Shown here: piece by piece, positions 34,858 to 45,193 of the stretch | How the letters are laid out: every line of letters starts with the position of its first letter | How positions within the stretch are numbered: position 1 is the first letter of the stretch | Source: Mesorhizobium sp. LHD-90 | GTDB lineage: Bacteria > Pseudomonadota > Alphaproteobacteria > Rhizobiales > Rhizobiaceae | Direction: 5' to 3' | DNA: 64,000 bases | NCBI RefSeq assembly: GCF_030929505.1 | Contig: NZ_JAVFVV010000012.1 | Location: forward strand, 150,770-214,769 | Notes under the pieces: generated by a model | What the model was told of the DNA's origin: nothing | Seen by the model: only the letters and a program-made list of their open reading frames with translations | The model's database searches: none | Position numbers and translations under genes: made by a program

Positions 34858-37149
34858 ATGAAGGTTGCGGTTCTCGGCGGCGGTCCCGCCGGCCTCTATT
34901 TTGCCATATCGATGAAGCTGCGCGACTCGGCGAACGACGTGACCGTCATCGAGCGCAACAAGCCCGACGACACGTTCGGCTGGGGCGTCGTTCTGTCGGC
35001 CGAGACGCTGGAGAACCTGACCAAGAACGATCCGGTCAGCGCCGTGTGGATCAGGCGCTACTTCGCCTACTGGGACGACATCGCCGTCATCCACAAGGGC
35101 GTGCGCACCGTCTCGACCGGCCACGGTTTCTGCGGCATCGGCCGCAAGCGGCTCTTGACGCTGCTGCAAAGGCGCGCCCGCGAACTCGGCATAAAACTGC
35201 AGTTCGAAACCGAGGTGCCGGACCCGAAACCCTATATGGAGACGCACGACCTCGTCGTTGCGGCCGACGGACTGAACTCGCGGTCGCGCGCGGCCTTCGC
35301 TGAGGTGTTCAAGCCCGACATCGACGTGCGCAAATGCAAGTTCGTGTGGCTCGGCACAAACCAGAAATTCGACGACGCCTTCACCTTCATCTTCGAGCAG
35401 ACCGAACACGGCTGGGTGTGGGCGCACGCCTACCAGTTCGACCCCGACACCGCGACCTTCATCGTCGAATGCAGCCAAGAGACGTGGGACGCCTTCGGCT
35501 TCGGCGCGATGACGCAGCAGGAATCGATCGCGACCTGCGAGAAGATCTTCGAAAAACATCTCGGCGGCCATCCGCTGATGACCAACGCCAACCACATACG
35601 CGGTTCGGCCTGGATCAATTTCCCGCGCGTGCTGTGCGAACGCTGGTCGCACAAGAACCTGGCGCTGATGGGCGACGCGGCTGCATCAGCGCATTTTTCG
35701 ATCGGCTCGGGCACGAAACTCGCGCTGGAAAGCGCCGTGGCGCTGGCCGACTACGTGCATTCCGAGCCGAACCTTCCGGCCGCCTTCGAGAAATACGAGA
35801 GCGCGCGGCGCACGGAGGTGCTGAAGCTGCAATCGGCGGCGCGCAATTCGCTCGAATGGTTCGAGGAGGTCGAGCGCTACCTGCATCTCGACCCGGTGCA
35901 GTTCAACTACTCGCTGCTGACGCGCTCGCAGCGCATCAGCCACGAAAATCTCAGGCTGCGCGACCCCGCCTGGCTGGGCGACGCCGAAGCTTGGTTCCAG
36001 CGGCAGTCCGGCAGCATCGGCAATCTGCATCGCGCGCCGATGTTCGCGCCGTTCCGGTTGCGCGAGTTGAAACTGAAGAACCGCGTCGTCGTCTCGCCGA
36101 TGGCGCAGTACAAGGCCGTCGACGGCTGCCCGACCGACTGGCATTTTTCGCATTATGCCGAGCGCGCCAAGGGTGGCGCCGGGCTGATCTATATCGAGAT
36201 GACCTGCGTCAGCCCCGAAGGCCGCATCACGCCGGGCTGCACCGGCTTTTATGCGCCGGAGCACGAGACGGCGTGGAAGCGGCTGGTCGATTTCGTGCAC
36301 CATGAGACCGAAGCAAAGATCTGCGCGCAGGTCGGGCATTCCGGCCCGAAGGGCTCGACCCAGCTCGGCTGGGAGGAAAGCGACGCGCCGCTTGCTACCG
36401 GCAACTGGCCGGTGATGGCGGCGTCCGACGTGCCGTGGTCGCCGCGCAACCAGGCGCCGAAGCCGATGACCCGCGCCGACATGGACCTGGTGCGCGACCA
36501 GTTCGTGACTTCGGCGGAAATGGCGGCGCGCTGCGGCTTCGACATGCTGGAGATCCACGCCGCCCACGGCTACCTGCTCTCCTCCTTCATCACGCCGCTG
36601 ACCAACCGGCGCAGCGACGACTATGGCGGATCGCTCGAAAACCGCATGCGTTATCCGCTGGAGGTTTTTCATGCCGTGCGCGCCGTCTGGCCGGCGGAAA
36701 AGCCGATCTCGGTGCGCATTTCCGCCAACGACTGGGTGGGCGGCGACGGCGTGACGCCGGCCGAGGCGGTCGAGATCGCGCGTATGCTCCAGTCGGCCGG
36801 TGTCGACATCTGTGACGTGTCGGCCGGGCAGACCTCGATCCGGGCGCGGCCGGTCTACGGCCGCATGTTCCAGACGCCGTTCTCCGACCGCATCCGCAAC
36901 GAGACCGGCATGGCGACCATGGCGGTCGGCAATATTTTCGAGCCGGACCATGTCAACTCGATCCTGATGGCGGGGCGTGCCGACCTCGTCTGCCTGGCCC
37001 GCCCGCACCTCGCCGACCCGTACTGGACGCTGCATGCCGCCGTCAGCCTGAATGACCGCGACGTAAAATGGCCCGATCCTTACCTGCCCGGCCGCGATCA
37101 GATCTATCGGCTGGCCGAGCGCACCGCGACGATGGGGCTCAAGGTATGA
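34858..37149 (+). CDS. Anthraniloyl-CoA monooxygenase/reductase (salicylyl-CoA 5-hydroxylase-like fusion)
   Basis: The 763-residue protein fuses two flavoenzymes. Residues 1 to about 385 are an FAD monooxygenase with [14 protein letters not shown] (6-19), a GLNSRSR turn, and the second FAD motif [20 protein letters not shown]. Residues about 395-763 are an Old-Yellow-Enzyme domain ([49 protein letters not shown]). This architecture is that of 2-aminobenzoyl-CoA monooxygenase/reductase of the Azoarcus evansii pathway, which hydroxylates and dearomatises anthraniloyl-CoA with O2 and NADH. The downstream CoA ligase and beta-oxidation-type genes support that substrate over salicylyl-CoA. Confidence 0.9.
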   Translation: MKVAVLGGGPAGLYFAISMKLRDSANDVTVIERNKPDDTFGWGVVLSAETLENLTKNDPVSAVWIRRYFAYWDDIAVIHKGVRTVSTGHGFCGIGRKRLLTLLQRRARELGIKLQFETEVPDPKPYMETHDLVVAADGLNSRSRAAFAEVFKPDIDVRKCKFVWLGTNQKFDDAFTFIFEQTEHGWVWAHAYQFDPDTATFIVECSQETWDAFGFGAMTQQESIATCEKIFEKHLGGHPLMTNANHIRGSAWINFPRVLCERWSHKNLALMGDAAASAHFSIGSGTKLALESAVALADYVHSEPNLPAAFEKYESARRTEVLKLQSAARNSLEWFEEVERYLHLDPVQFNYSLLTRSQRISHENLRLRDPAWLGDAEAWFQRQSGSIGNLHRAPMFAPFRLRELKLKNRVVVSPMAQYKAVDGCPTDWHFSHYAERAKGGAGLIYIEMTCVSPEGRITPGCTGFYAPEHETAWKRLVDFVHHETEAKICAQVGHSGPKGSTQLGWEESDAPLATGNWPVMAASDVPWSPRNQAPKPMTRADMDLVRDQFVTSAEMAARCGFDMLEIHAAHGYLLSSFITPLTNRRSDDYGGSLENRMRYPLEVFHAVRAVWPAEKPISVRISANDWVGGDGVTPAEAVEIARMLQSAGVDICDVSAGQTSIRARPVYGRMFQTPFSDRIRNETGMATMAVGNIFEPDHVNSILMAGRADLVCLARPHLADPYWTLHAAVSLNDRDVKWPDPYLPGRDQIYRLAERTATMGLKV

Positions 37150-37169
37150 GTGGCGCGGCGGCGATTTCA

Positions 37170-37332
37170 CCCCAGTTGAGGGGGAGATGGCCCGTAGGGC
37201 CAGAGGGGGTCAAAGCAGTAGTGCGCAGCGCTTCTTCTTCCAGCGTTGAGTCTGAAGGTTGGAGCGCGGCCGCTTGGACCCCACCCGGCCGCTACGCGGC
37301 CGTCCTTCGGACCCCCTCAAGGGGGAGGGAAC
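37170..37332. repeat. Palindromic element after the monooxygenase gene
   Basis: The CCCAGTTGAGGGGGAGA-type left end and CCCCCTCAAGGGGGAGGGA-type right end (about 37311-37329) are imperfect inverted repeats. An internal GGCCGC-TAC-GCGGCC hairpin lies around 37287-37301. No ORF has coding character. It fills most of the gap between the monooxygenase and SDR genes. Confidence 0.65.
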
Positions 37333-37372
37333 GCTGGCCGCTTGGGCGGCGCCAACCATCGAGGCCGCACCC

Positions 37373-38131
37373 ATGACCCCCTTACGCCACGCGCTGGTGA
37401 CAGGCGGCGGGTCCGGCGTCGGCCGAGCGATCGCGCTGGCACTGGCGGATGACGGTATCGACGTGACGATCTGCGGCCGCCGCGAGGCGCAGCTTGCGGC
37501 GGTGAAGGCGGAGAGCGACCGGATCCACGGGATCGTCGCCGACGTCACCGACGAGGAGTCCGTCGCGGCGCTCTACGAAAAGTCGGAAACGGCGCGCGGG
37601 CCATTCGACATCGTCGTCGCCAATGCAGGCATGGCAGGCAGCGCGCCGGCGCACAAGGTTTCGCTGGTCGACTGGCAGCAGACGCTGGCCGTCAACCTCA
37701 CCGGCGCGTTTCTGACAGTCAAGCCGGCGCTCGCCGGCATGGCGAAACGCAAGCAGGGCCGGATAATCTTTGTCGCCTCCACCGCCGGGCTGAAAGGCTA
37801 CGCCTATGTCGCGCCCTATGTGGCGGCCAAACACGGCGTGGTCGGGCTCATGCGGGCGCTGGCGGCGGAAAACGCCAGGACCGGCGTGACCGTCAACGCA
37901 GTCTGCCCCGGCTTCGTCGAGACCGACATGCTGGATGAATCCGTGCAAAGGATCGTCGAAAAGACCGGCCGCAGCGAGGAGGAAGCACGAAAATCGCTGG
38001 CAGCGACCAATCCGCAGAACCGCTTCATCCAGCCGGACGAGGTGGCTGCGGCGGTGCTGTGGCTGTGCTCGGATGCCGCGCGCTCGATCACCGGTCAGGC
38101 GATCTCGGTTTCGGGAGGCGAGACATGGTGA
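37373..38131 (+). CDS. Short-chain dehydrogenase/reductase
   Basis: The 252-residue enzyme has the SDR NAD(P) motif VTGGGSGVGRAIALA (about residues 9-23), the NAG motif IVVANAG, the catalytic Ser in IIFVAST and the Tyr-x3-Lys pair YVAAKHG. In this cluster it probably oxidises a 3-hydroxyacyl-CoA or ring-hydroxyl intermediate in processing of the dearomatised CoA ester. Its stop overlaps the downstream MarR start. Confidence 0.9.
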   Translation: MTPLRHALVTGGGSGVGRAIALALADDGIDVTICGRREAQLAAVKAESDRIHGIVADVTDEESVAALYEKSETARGPFDIVVANAGMAGSAPAHKVSLVDWQQTLAVNLTGAFLTVKPALAGMAKRKQGRIIFVASTAGLKGYAYVAPYVAAKHGVVGLMRALAAENARTGVTVNAVCPGFVETDMLDESVQRIVEKTGRSEEEARKSLAATNPQNRFIQPDEVAAAVLWLCSDAARSITGQAISVSGGETW

Positions 38132-38601
38132 GCGCCCCGCTTTCCGCGCCGGACATCTCGAAGGACAGCAAGGAGCGGCTGCGGCTGTGGATCCGGCTCT
38201 TGCGCGCCTCGCGCACCATCGAGGCCGAACTGCGCGAGCGGCTGAAGAAGGATTTCGACACCACCCTGCCCCGCTTCGATGTGATGGCGGCGCTCTACCG
38301 CGCGCCGGAAGGCATGCTGATGAGCGACCTGTCGCGCTTCCTCCTGGTCTCTAACGGCAATGTCACCGGCATCATCGACCGGCTGGTCTCGGAAGGGCTG
38401 GTGACGCGGGCGCGGCGCAACGGCGACCGCCGCACATCGATGGTGCGGCTGACCGAGAGCGGTATCGCCGCCTTCCGCGACATGGCGGCGGCGCATGAAG
38501 GCTGGATCGGCGAGTTGCTGGGCGGCGTCAGCGAGGAAGAGACGCGGCGGCTGGCGGGCATGCTGAAGGCGTTCCGCAGCAACTGGGAGGGACGGGAATG
38601 A
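38125..38601 (+). CDS. MarR-family transcriptional regulator of the anthranilate-CoA cluster
   Basis: The 158-residue protein has a winged helix (about residues 55-125): [63 protein letters not shown]. MarR proteins within aryl-CoA clusters often sense the CoA thioester. It overlaps the SDR gene by 7 bases and the enoyl-CoA hydratase gene by 4 (ATGA). It is the best candidate to bind the site at 34792. Confidence 0.88.
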   Translation: MVSAPLSAPDISKDSKERLRLWIRLLRASRTIEAELRERLKKDFDTTLPRFDVMAALYRAPEGMLMSDLSRFLLVSNGNVTGIIDRLVSEGLVTRARRNGDRRTSMVRLTESGIAAFRDMAAAHEGWIGELLGGVSEEETRRLAGMLKAFRSNWEGRE

Positions 38602-39416
38602 AGGGCATCCAGATGGCCGGGCTCAAGCCGAGCCATTTCCTGTGGCAGGTGGACGGCAGGATCGCGCGCGTGCGGCTCGACCGGCCGGAGCGCAAGAACC
38701 CGCTGACCTTTGAATCCTACGCCGAGTTGCGCGACACGTTCCGCGATCTCGTTTATGCCGACGATGTCGATGCCATCGTGTTCCTGCCGAATGGCGGCAA
38801 TCTCTGCTCGGGCGGCGATGTGCACGAGATCATCGGGCCGCTGGTCGACATGGACATGAAGCAGCTTCTCGCCTTCACCCGGATGACCGGCGACCTGGTC
38901 AAGGCGATGCTGAACTGCGGCAAGCCGATCATAACAGCCGTGGACGGCGTGGCGGTCGGCGCCGGGGCGATCATCACCATGGCCTCCGACATCCGCATCG
39001 CCACGCCGGAGGCCAAGACCGCCTTCCTGTTCACCCGCGTGGGACTGGCCGGCTGCGACATGGGCGCCTGCGCGATCCTGCCGCGCATCATCGGCCAGGG
39101 CCGCGCCGCCGAACTGCTTTACACCGGTCGCACCATGAGCGCGGCGGAAGGCGAGCGCTGGGGTTTTTACAACCGGCTGGTGGCGGCCGACGCGCTGGAG
39201 GCCGACGCGCTGGAAATGGCGGCGCGCATCGTCTCCGGCCCAACCTTTGCCCACGGCATCACCAAGACGCAGCTCAACCACGAATGGTCCATGGGGCTCG
39301 ACCAGGCGATCGAGGCCGAAGCGCAGGCGCAGGCGATCTGCATGCAGACGCGGGACTTCGAGCGGGCGTATCGCGCGTTCGTGGCGAAAGAGAAGCCGGT
39401 GTTTCGGGGGGATTGA
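38598..39416 (+). CDS. Enoyl-CoA hydratase/isomerase family protein
   Basis: The 272-residue crotonase-fold protein has the oxyanion-hole segments [14 protein letters not shown] (about residues 69-82) and [21 protein letters not shown], plus [13 protein letters not shown] and [13 protein letters not shown]. It would hydrate or hydrolyse a ring-derived CoA ester. Within an anthraniloyl-CoA pathway a ring-opening hydrolase role is possible, as crotonase homologues do this in related pathways. Its ATG overlaps the MarR stop. Confidence 0.88.
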   Translation: MKGIQMAGLKPSHFLWQVDGRIARVRLDRPERKNPLTFESYAELRDTFRDLVYADDVDAIVFLPNGGNLCSGGDVHEIIGPLVDMDMKQLLAFTRMTGDLVKAMLNCGKPIITAVDGVAVGAGAIITMASDIRIATPEAKTAFLFTRVGLAGCDMGACAILPRIIGQGRAAELLYTGRTMSAAEGERWGFYNRLVAADALEADALEMAARIVSGPTFAHGITKTQLNHEWSMGLDQAIEAEAQAQAICMQTRDFERAYRAFVAKEKPVFRGD

Positions 39417-39434
39417 GATGACGGGCGCGACATT

Positions 39435-39579
39435 TCCCTCCCCCTTGAGGGGAGGGTGGCCGCGAAGCGGCCGGGTGGGGTCGCTGAGGCCAAACTCCAA
39501 CGTATCTTTGAGTTGCGGACTTCCGCGGCGACCCCTCCCGCCTCGCTTCGCTCGGCACCCTCCCCTCAAGGGGGAGGGA
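39435..39579. repeat. 145-bp palindromic element with 24-bp perfect inverted ends
   Basis: Positions 39435-39458 and 39556-39579 are perfect 24-base inverted repeats (TCCCTCCCCCTTGAGGGGAG... and complement), with an internal GGCCGC/GCGGCC hairpin near 39458. It resembles the element at 25380-25582 in its terminal sequence. It lies between the enoyl-CoA hydratase and acyl-CoA dehydrogenase genes. Confidence 0.85.
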
Positions 39580-39592
39580 GAAGGGAGCACTC

Positions 39593-40750
39593 ATGCCTGA
39601 TCGCTCCTTCCTCAACTGGCCATTCTTCGAGGACGGGCACCGCGACCTCGCGGAGCACCTTGATGCGTGGTGCGCAAAAAACCTGCCGGTTGACCATCAC
39701 GATGTCGACGCCGCCTGCCGCGACCTGGTGAAAATGCTCGGGCGCGACGGCTGGTTGAAGCCGACCGCGCTCGACACCGAAAATTCCGCGCCACTCGACG
39801 TGCGCACGCTGTGCATCACGCGCGAGACGCTGGCCAGGCATGACGGGCTGGCGGACTTCGCCTTTGCCATGCAGGGGCTCGGCACCGGCGCGATCAGCCT
39901 GTTCGGGTCGGACGAGCACAAGAAATGGCTGGCCAAGACGCGCGCCGGCGAGGCGATCTCGGCCTTCGCCCTGTCGGAACCACGCTCCGGCTCGGACGTC
40001 GCCAACATGGACATGACTGCCACGCGCGATGGCGGCGACTATGTTCTCAACGGCGAAAAGACCTGGATCTCCAATGGCGGCATCGCCGACCTTTATGTCT
40101 TCTTCGCCCGCACCGGCGAGGCGCCGGGCGCGAAAGGCATTTCCTGCTTCCTCGTGCCCGCCGACACCAAGGGGATGGAGATCGCCGAGCGGCTGGAGGT
40201 CATCGCGCCTCATCCGCTGGCACGTCTTGCCTTCGACGGTGCGCGCGTGCCGGCCTCGGCGATGATCGGAAAACCCGGCGACGGTTTTCGGATCGCCATG
40301 TCGGTGCTCGACGTGTTCCGCTCGACGGTGGGCGCGGCCGCCCTCGGCTTCGCGCGGCGGGCGTTGGACGAGAGCATTTCGCGGGCGAGCCAGCGAAAAC
40401 TGTTCGGCGCGCCGCTCGCCGAGTTGCAGATGGTGCAGGGCCACATCGCCGACATGGCGCTCGACGTCGATGCGGCGGCCCTTCTGGTCTATCGCGCCGC
40501 CTGGACGAAAGACATGGGCGCAGCGCGCGTCACCCGCGAGGCGGCGATGGCGAAACTCTTCGCCACCGATAAGGCGCAGGAGGTGATCGACAGGGCCGTT
40601 CAACTGCATGGCGGCGACGGCGTGCGGCGTGGCCACATCGTCGAAAGCCTCTACCGCGAAATCCGGGCGTTGCGCATCTATGAAGGCGCATCGGACGTAC
40701 AGAAGGTGGTGATCGCGCGGCAGGTGCTCTCGGAATTCAGACAATCATAA
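39593..40750 (+). CDS. Acyl-CoA dehydrogenase
   Basis: The 385-residue flavoprotein has the family signatures [18 protein letters not shown] (FAD/substrate contact), [20 protein letters not shown] and the C-terminal [34 protein letters not shown] with the catalytic-base region. It would desaturate a CoA ester formed after ring reduction or opening. The start is 14 bases from the palindromic element, with GGGAGAAGGGAG as ribosome-binding site at its edge. Confidence 0.93.
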   Translation: MPDRSFLNWPFFEDGHRDLAEHLDAWCAKNLPVDHHDVDAACRDLVKMLGRDGWLKPTALDTENSAPLDVRTLCITRETLARHDGLADFAFAMQGLGTGAISLFGSDEHKKWLAKTRAGEAISAFALSEPRSGSDVANMDMTATRDGGDYVLNGEKTWISNGGIADLYVFFARTGEAPGAKGISCFLVPADTKGMEIAERLEVIAPHPLARLAFDGARVPASAMIGKPGDGFRIAMSVLDVFRSTVGAAALGFARRALDESISRASQRKLFGAPLAELQMVQGHIADMALDVDAAALLVYRAAWTKDMGAARVTREAAMAKLFATDKAQEVIDRAVQLHGGDGVRRGHIVESLYREIRALRIYEGASDVQKVVIARQVLSEFRQS

Positions 40751-40770
40751 CAGGGGAAAGGACTGCGAAA

Positions 40771-41223
40771 ATGGCGAAGGAACTTGCAAAAGGCATCACC
40801 GCGAACGGCTCCGGCTTTGATGGCGTGAAGTGGAACATTCTCGGCCAGACCTATTTTCCGAAGGCGGTCTGCGAATCGACATTCGCCTTCGAGACCAACA
40901 GCGCGCCAGGCCAGTTCGTGCCGGTCCACATCCATCCTGACCAGGAGGAATTCATCCTCGTGCAGGAGGGCCAGCTCGAACTGAAGCTCGACGGCGTGTG
41001 GTCGACAGCGAAGGCCGGCGATCTGGTGCGCATGCCGCGCGGCATCCCGCATGGCTATTTCAACAAATCCAACAAACCGTGCCGCGCTTTGTTCTGGGTG
41101 TCGCCGGCCGGCAAGTTGAAGGAACTGTTCGACGAACTTCACGACAAGACTGACATTCCGACGATCATAAAACTGTCGGCCGAGCACGATGTCGATTTCC
41201 TGCCGGAAGAAGCGAACGCGTAA
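40771..41223 (+). CDS. Cupin-domain protein of the anthranilate-CoA cluster
   Basis: The 150-residue single-cupin protein has motif 1 PVHIHPDQEEFILVQEGQLEL (His, His, Glu metal ligands, about residues 50-70) and motif 2 GDLVRMPRGIPHGYFNKS. It is cytosolic, with no signal peptide. Small cupins occur in aromatic clusters as dioxygenases or isomerases, so a role on a ring intermediate is plausible but unproved. It ends one base before the ligase start region. Confidence 0.82.
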   Translation: MAKELAKGITANGSGFDGVKWNILGQTYFPKAVCESTFAFETNSAPGQFVPVHIHPDQEEFILVQEGQLELKLDGVWSTAKAGDLVRMPRGIPHGYFNKSNKPCRALFWVSPAGKLKELFDELHDKTDIPTIIKLSAEHDVDFLPEEANA

Positions 41224-41224
41224 A

Positions 41225-42844
41225 ATGCTCGGTCCCTCCGCTCACACGGACACCTTTGCGCGCGACAACCTGCCGCCGCCGCAGGAGTCGCCGGATTTCC
41301 TGCTCGACGGTTTCGACTATCCCGAATACTTGAATGCCGCCGTCGAACTGACCGACCGCATGGTCGAAAAGGGGTTCGGCGACCATACCGCGCTGATCGG
41401 CAACGGGCGGCGGCGGACTTACAAGGAACTGTCGGACTGGACCAACCGGCTGGCGCATGCGTTGACCGAAAACTACGGCGTCAAGCCAGGCAACCGCGTG
41501 CTGATCCGCTCGGCCAACAACCCGGCCATGGTGGCCTGCTGGCTGGCCGCCACCAAGGCCGGCGCCGTGGTGGTCAACACCATGCCGATGCTGCGCGCCG
41601 GCGAACTCACGCAGATCGTCGACAAGGCCGAGATCGGGCTCGCGCTGTGTGACACGCGCATCAAGGACGAGATGGTCGCCTGTGCCAAGGACAGCCGTTT
41701 CCTCAAGGCAGTGATCGGTTTCGACGGCACGGCCAACCACGATGCCGAACTCGACCGTATCGCGCTGGACAAATCGGTGCGCTTCAAGGCGGTGCGGACC
41801 GGGCGCGACGATGTCGCGCTGCTCGGCTTCACCTCCGGCACGACCGGCGTGCCGAAGGCCACCATGCATTTCCACCGCGATCTGCTGATCATCGCCGACG
41901 GTTATGCGAAGGAAGTGCTGGAGGTGACGCCCGACGACGTGTTCGTCGGCTCGCCGCCTCTGGCCTTCACCTTCGGGCTTGGGGGTCTCGCGATCTTCCC
42001 GCTGCGCTTCGGCGCGGCGGCGACGCTCTTGGAAAACGCCTCGCCGCCCAACATGGTCGAGATCATCGAAAAGTACCGCGCGACAGTGAGTTTCACCGCG
42101 CCGACCGCCTATCGCGCCATGCTCGCCGCCATGGAACAGGGCGCCGACCTGTCGTCGCTGCGCGTTGCGGTCTCGGCCGGCGAGACGCTGCCCGCGCCGG
42201 TGTTCGAGGACTGGACGAAAAAGACCGGCAAGCCGATCCTCGATGGCATCGGCGCCACCGAGATGCTGCATATCTTCATCTCCAACCGGTTCTCCGACGC
42301 CGCGCCCGCCTGCACCGGCAAGCCGGTGACCGGCTACGAGGCAAAAATCGTCGACGAGGAGATGAACGAACTGCCGCGTGGTGAGGTCGGGCGTCTTGCG
42401 GTGCGCGGCCCGACCGGCTGCCGCTACATGGCCGACGAGCGCCAGCGCAAATACGTGCGCGATGGCTGGAACCTCACCGGCGATTCCTTCGTGCAGGACG
42501 AGGCCGGCTTCTTCCACTTCGCCGCGCGGTCCGACGACATGATCATCTCGTCGGGCTACAACATCGCCGGGCCGGAGGTGGAGGCAGCACTTCTCGCCCA
42601 TGTCCATGTCAGGGAATGCGCGGTGATCGGCGTCGCCGATGCCGACCGCGGCCAGATCGTCGAGGCGCATGTCGTGCTGGCGGAGGGGGTTTCCGGCGAC
42701 GATCTCATGCGCAAGATTCTTCAGGATCATGTGAAGGCGACGATCGCGCCGTACAAATATCCGCGCTCGGTGAAGTTTATCGAGGCCCTGCCGAAGACGC
42801 AGACCGGAAAGATCCAGCGGTTCAGGTTGAGGGAGGGGAAATGA
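41225..42844 (+). CDS. Aryl-CoA ligase, probably 2-aminobenzoate-CoA ligase
   Basis: The 539-residue ANL-superfamily enzyme has the AMP-binding P-loop FTSGTTGVPKATMH (about residues 205-218), GIGATEMLH, the DDMIISSGYNIAGPEVE hinge and the catalytic Lys region PKTQTGKIQRFRLR. It belongs to the benzoate/2-aminobenzoate-CoA ligase type. With a monooxygenase/reductase for anthraniloyl-CoA and kynureninase alongside, anthranilate is the expected substrate. The ATG at 41225 follows the cupin stop directly; an ATG 12 codons upstream overlaps the cupin gene. Confidence 0.87.
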   Translation: MLGPSAHTDTFARDNLPPPQESPDFLLDGFDYPEYLNAAVELTDRMVEKGFGDHTALIGNGRRRTYKELSDWTNRLAHALTENYGVKPGNRVLIRSANNPAMVACWLAATKAGAVVVNTMPMLRAGELTQIVDKAEIGLALCDTRIKDEMVACAKDSRFLKAVIGFDGTANHDAELDRIALDKSVRFKAVRTGRDDVALLGFTSGTTGVPKATMHFHRDLLIIADGYAKEVLEVTPDDVFVGSPPLAFTFGLGGLAIFPLRFGAAATLLENASPPNMVEIIEKYRATVSFTAPTAYRAMLAAMEQGADLSSLRVAVSAGETLPAPVFEDWTKKTGKPILDGIGATEMLHIFISNRFSDAAPACTGKPVTGYEAKIVDEEMNELPRGEVGRLAVRGPTGCRYMADERQRKYVRDGWNLTGDSFVQDEAGFFHFAARSDDMIISSGYNIAGPEVEAALLAHVHVRECAVIGVADADRGQIVEAHVVLAEGVSGDDLMRKILQDHVKATIAPYKYPRSVKFIEALPKTQTGKIQRFRLREGK

Positions 42845-42920
42845 CTATGCCCGCGTCCTTCACGATGGCTACTGCCCTCGCATTTGGAACAGTGGAGGCA
42901 GTTACAAGAAGCGCAATGTC

Positions 42921-43098
42921 GGCGGGACAGCGCCCCCCTCTGTCCTGCCGGACATCTCCCCCGCTTGGGGGGAGATTGGCCGACCGCTTGGGCTTCGCCA
43001 ATCGCCGACGTTGCAGGAAAAGCGGCGGCGCTGAAGCTGCTAATCTCCCCCCTTGCGGGGGAGATGTCCGGCAGGACAGAGGGGGGCGCTGTCCCGCC
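42921..43098. repeat. 178-bp palindromic element with 44-bp perfect inverted ends
   Basis: Positions 42921-42964 and 43055-43098 are perfect 44-base inverted repeats. A nested GGGGGGAGATT/AATCTCCCCCC pair lies just inside. It ends 23 bases upstream of the kynureninase start. No transposase is present, so it is a MITE- or RIME-like element, and the RNA would fold into a very strong hairpin. Confidence 0.9.
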
Positions 43099-43121
43099 AG
43101 CCTGTCCGGAAGCGTGCAGTC

Positions 43122-44315
43122 ATGACCGACTTCGCCAAAACCCGGGCGCTGTTCCACGTCCCCGAAGGCATCGTCTATATGGACGGCAATTCGCTCGGAC
43201 CGCTGCCGATCGCAGCGAAAGAGCGTGTCGCGAAAATGCTGACGGACGAATGGGGCGAGCAGCTCATTCGTGGCTGGAACAGTGCAGGATGGTACGTGCA
43301 GCCGCGCAGGGTCGGGGACCGCGTCGGAAAACTGATCGGCGCGCCAGAAAACACCGTCGTCATGGGCGACACGCTGTCGATCAAGGTTTACCAGGCGCTG
43401 GCCTCTGCGCTCGATCTCAACCCCAAGCGCAAGGCGGTGCTTTCCGACAGCGGGAATTTCCCTTCCGACCTCTATATGGCGCAGGGCCTGCTCGGCTCGC
43501 TCGGCAAGGACCATGTGCTGAAAGTTGTCGAGCCGGAAGAGGTCGAACAGGCGATCGACGAGAGCGTCGCCGTGCTGATGCTGACCGAGGTCGACTATCG
43601 CACAGGGCGGCTGCACGACATGAAGGCGCTGACTCAAAAGGCGCATGCGGTGGGCGTCATCACCATCTGGGATCTCGCCCATTCGGTGGGCGCCCTGCCC
43701 GTCGACCTGACCGCAGCGCAAGCCGACTTCGCCGTCGGCTGTACCTACAAATACCTGAACGGCGGGCCGGGCGCGCCGGCCTTCATCTATGTCGCGCCGA
43801 AACATGCGGAGACCGCCCGCCCTGCCCTGTCCGGCTGGATGGGCCATGCCGCGCCGTTCGCGTTTGACCTCGACTACGCGCCGGCGCCCGGCATCGAGCG
43901 CATGCGCTGCGGCACGCCGCCGGTGATCGCGCTGACGGCGCTGGACGCCGCGCTCGACGCCTGGGAGGGCGTGTCGATGCAGGAGGTGCGGAAAAAATCG
44001 ATCGAGCTGATCGACCTGTTCATCGCCGAGGTGGAGGCGCGCTGCCCCGACCTCGTGCTCGCCTCGCCGCGCGACGGGCAAAAACGCGGCAGCCAGGTGT
44101 CGTTCCGCCATGCAAAGGGCTACGCCATCATGCAGGCGCTGATCGCGCGCGGCGTCATCGGCGATTTCCGCGCGCCGGACGCCATCCGCTTCGGTGTCAC
44201 GCCGCTCTATCTGGCGCGCGACGATGTGGTGCAAGCCGCCGAAACTCTCGAGGACATCATGACGAACCGGCTGTGGGACCGGCCGGACTATCTTCGCAAG
44301 GCGGCGGTAACGTGA
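43122..44315 (+). CDS. kynU: Kynureninase
   Basis: Kynureninase cleaves kynurenine to anthranilate and alanine with PLP. The 397-residue protein has the family N-terminus [29 protein letters not shown], the PLP Asp region [12 protein letters not shown] and the Schiff-base lysine in [16 protein letters not shown] (Lys 210). It supplies the substrate for the ligase encoded just upstream. Its TGA overlaps the GTG start of the next gene. Confidence 0.96.
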   Translation: MTDFAKTRALFHVPEGIVYMDGNSLGPLPIAAKERVAKMLTDEWGEQLIRGWNSAGWYVQPRRVGDRVGKLIGAPENTVVMGDTLSIKVYQALASALDLNPKRKAVLSDSGNFPSDLYMAQGLLGSLGKDHVLKVVEPEEVEQAIDESVAVLMLTEVDYRTGRLHDMKALTQKAHAVGVITIWDLAHSVGALPVDLTAAQADFAVGCTYKYLNGGPGAPAFIYVAPKHAETARPALSGWMGHAAPFAFDLDYAPAPGIERMRCGTPPVIALTALDAALDAWEGVSMQEVRKKSIELIDLFIAEVEARCPDLVLASPRDGQKRGSQVSFRHAKGYAIMQALIARGVIGDFRAPDAIRFGVTPLYLARDDVVQAAETLEDIMTNRLWDRPDYLRKAAVT

Positions 44316-45151
44316 GCGGCAAGCCATACGATCCGGCGCGCGAGGGCGCGGAGATGTCGTTCAAGGACCGCATGTCCTACGCGGACTATCTGCGCCTCGA
44401 CCGCGTTCTGGATGCGCAGGAGCCACTGTCCAAGGCGCATGACGAGCTGCTGTTCATCATCCAGCACCAGACCTCCGAACTGTGGATGAAGCTCGCCATC
44501 CACGAGATCCGCTCGGCGATCCGGGCAATCCACGACGACGAGTTGCAGTCGGCCTTCAAGATGCTGACGCGCGTCGCCCGCATCTTCGAGCAGTTGAACA
44601 GCGCCTGGGACGTGCTGCGCACCATGACGCCCAGCGAATACACGGAATTTCGCGGTTCGCTCGGCCAGTCCTCCGGCTTCCAGTCGTGGCAGTACCGGGC
44701 GATCGAGTTTCTGGCGGGAAACCGCAACCTCGCCATGCTCGGCCCGCACGCGCATCGCGAGGAGCTTGTCGCGGCGCTGGAAGACATCTTGGCCGGGCCC
44801 AGCCTCTACGACGAGGCGCTGCTGCTGCTCGCCCGCAACGGCTTCGACATCGGCGACGATGGGCGACGCACGGAGTGGCGCGAGACGCGCGCCGAGAACG
44901 ACAAGGTGCTGGCGGCCTGGAAGGCGGTCTATGCCGCGCCGCAGGAACATTGGCTGCTCTACGAACTGGCGGAAAAGCTGGTCGACTTCGAGGATTACTT
45001 CCGCCGCTGGCGGTTCAACCACGTGACCACGGTCGAACGCATCATCGGCCTGAAGCGCGGCACCGGCGGCACAGCAGGCGTGTCCTATCTGCGCCGGATG
45101 CTGGACGTCGTGCTGTTTCCGGAACTGTGGAAGGTTCGGACCGAACTATAA
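44312..45151 (+). CDS. kynA: Tryptophan 2,3-dioxygenase
   Basis: This haem enzyme oxidises tryptophan to N-formylkynurenine. The 279 residues match the family length. Visible signatures are [48 protein letters not shown], and the C-terminal [27 protein letters not shown] with the haem-ligand His and substrate-binding region. The start is GTG at 44312, overlapping the kynU stop by 4 bases (GTGA), so the two are translationally coupled. No KynB-type formamidase lies next to it. Confidence 0.97.
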   Translation: MSGKPYDPAREGAEMSFKDRMSYADYLRLDRVLDAQEPLSKAHDELLFIIQHQTSELWMKLAIHEIRSAIRAIHDDELQSAFKMLTRVARIFEQLNSAWDVLRTMTPSEYTEFRGSLGQSSGFQSWQYRAIEFLAGNRNLAMLGPHAHREELVAALEDILAGPSLYDEALLLLARNGFDIGDDGRRTEWRETRAENDKVLAAWKAVYAAPQEHWLLYELAEKLVDFEDYFRRWRFNHVTTVERIIGLKRGTGGTAGVSYLRRMLDVVLFPELWKVRTEL

Positions 45152-45193
45152 GCCGTTGTGGCCAAGAAGAATTTTGAACGTCTAGGAGACGAA

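Noticed and set aside
34858..37149. Frameshifted or accidental fusion of a monooxygenase and an OYE reductase
   Set aside because: Both domains are complete and in frame, and this exact two-domain architecture is known for 2-aminobenzoyl-CoA monooxygenase/reductase.
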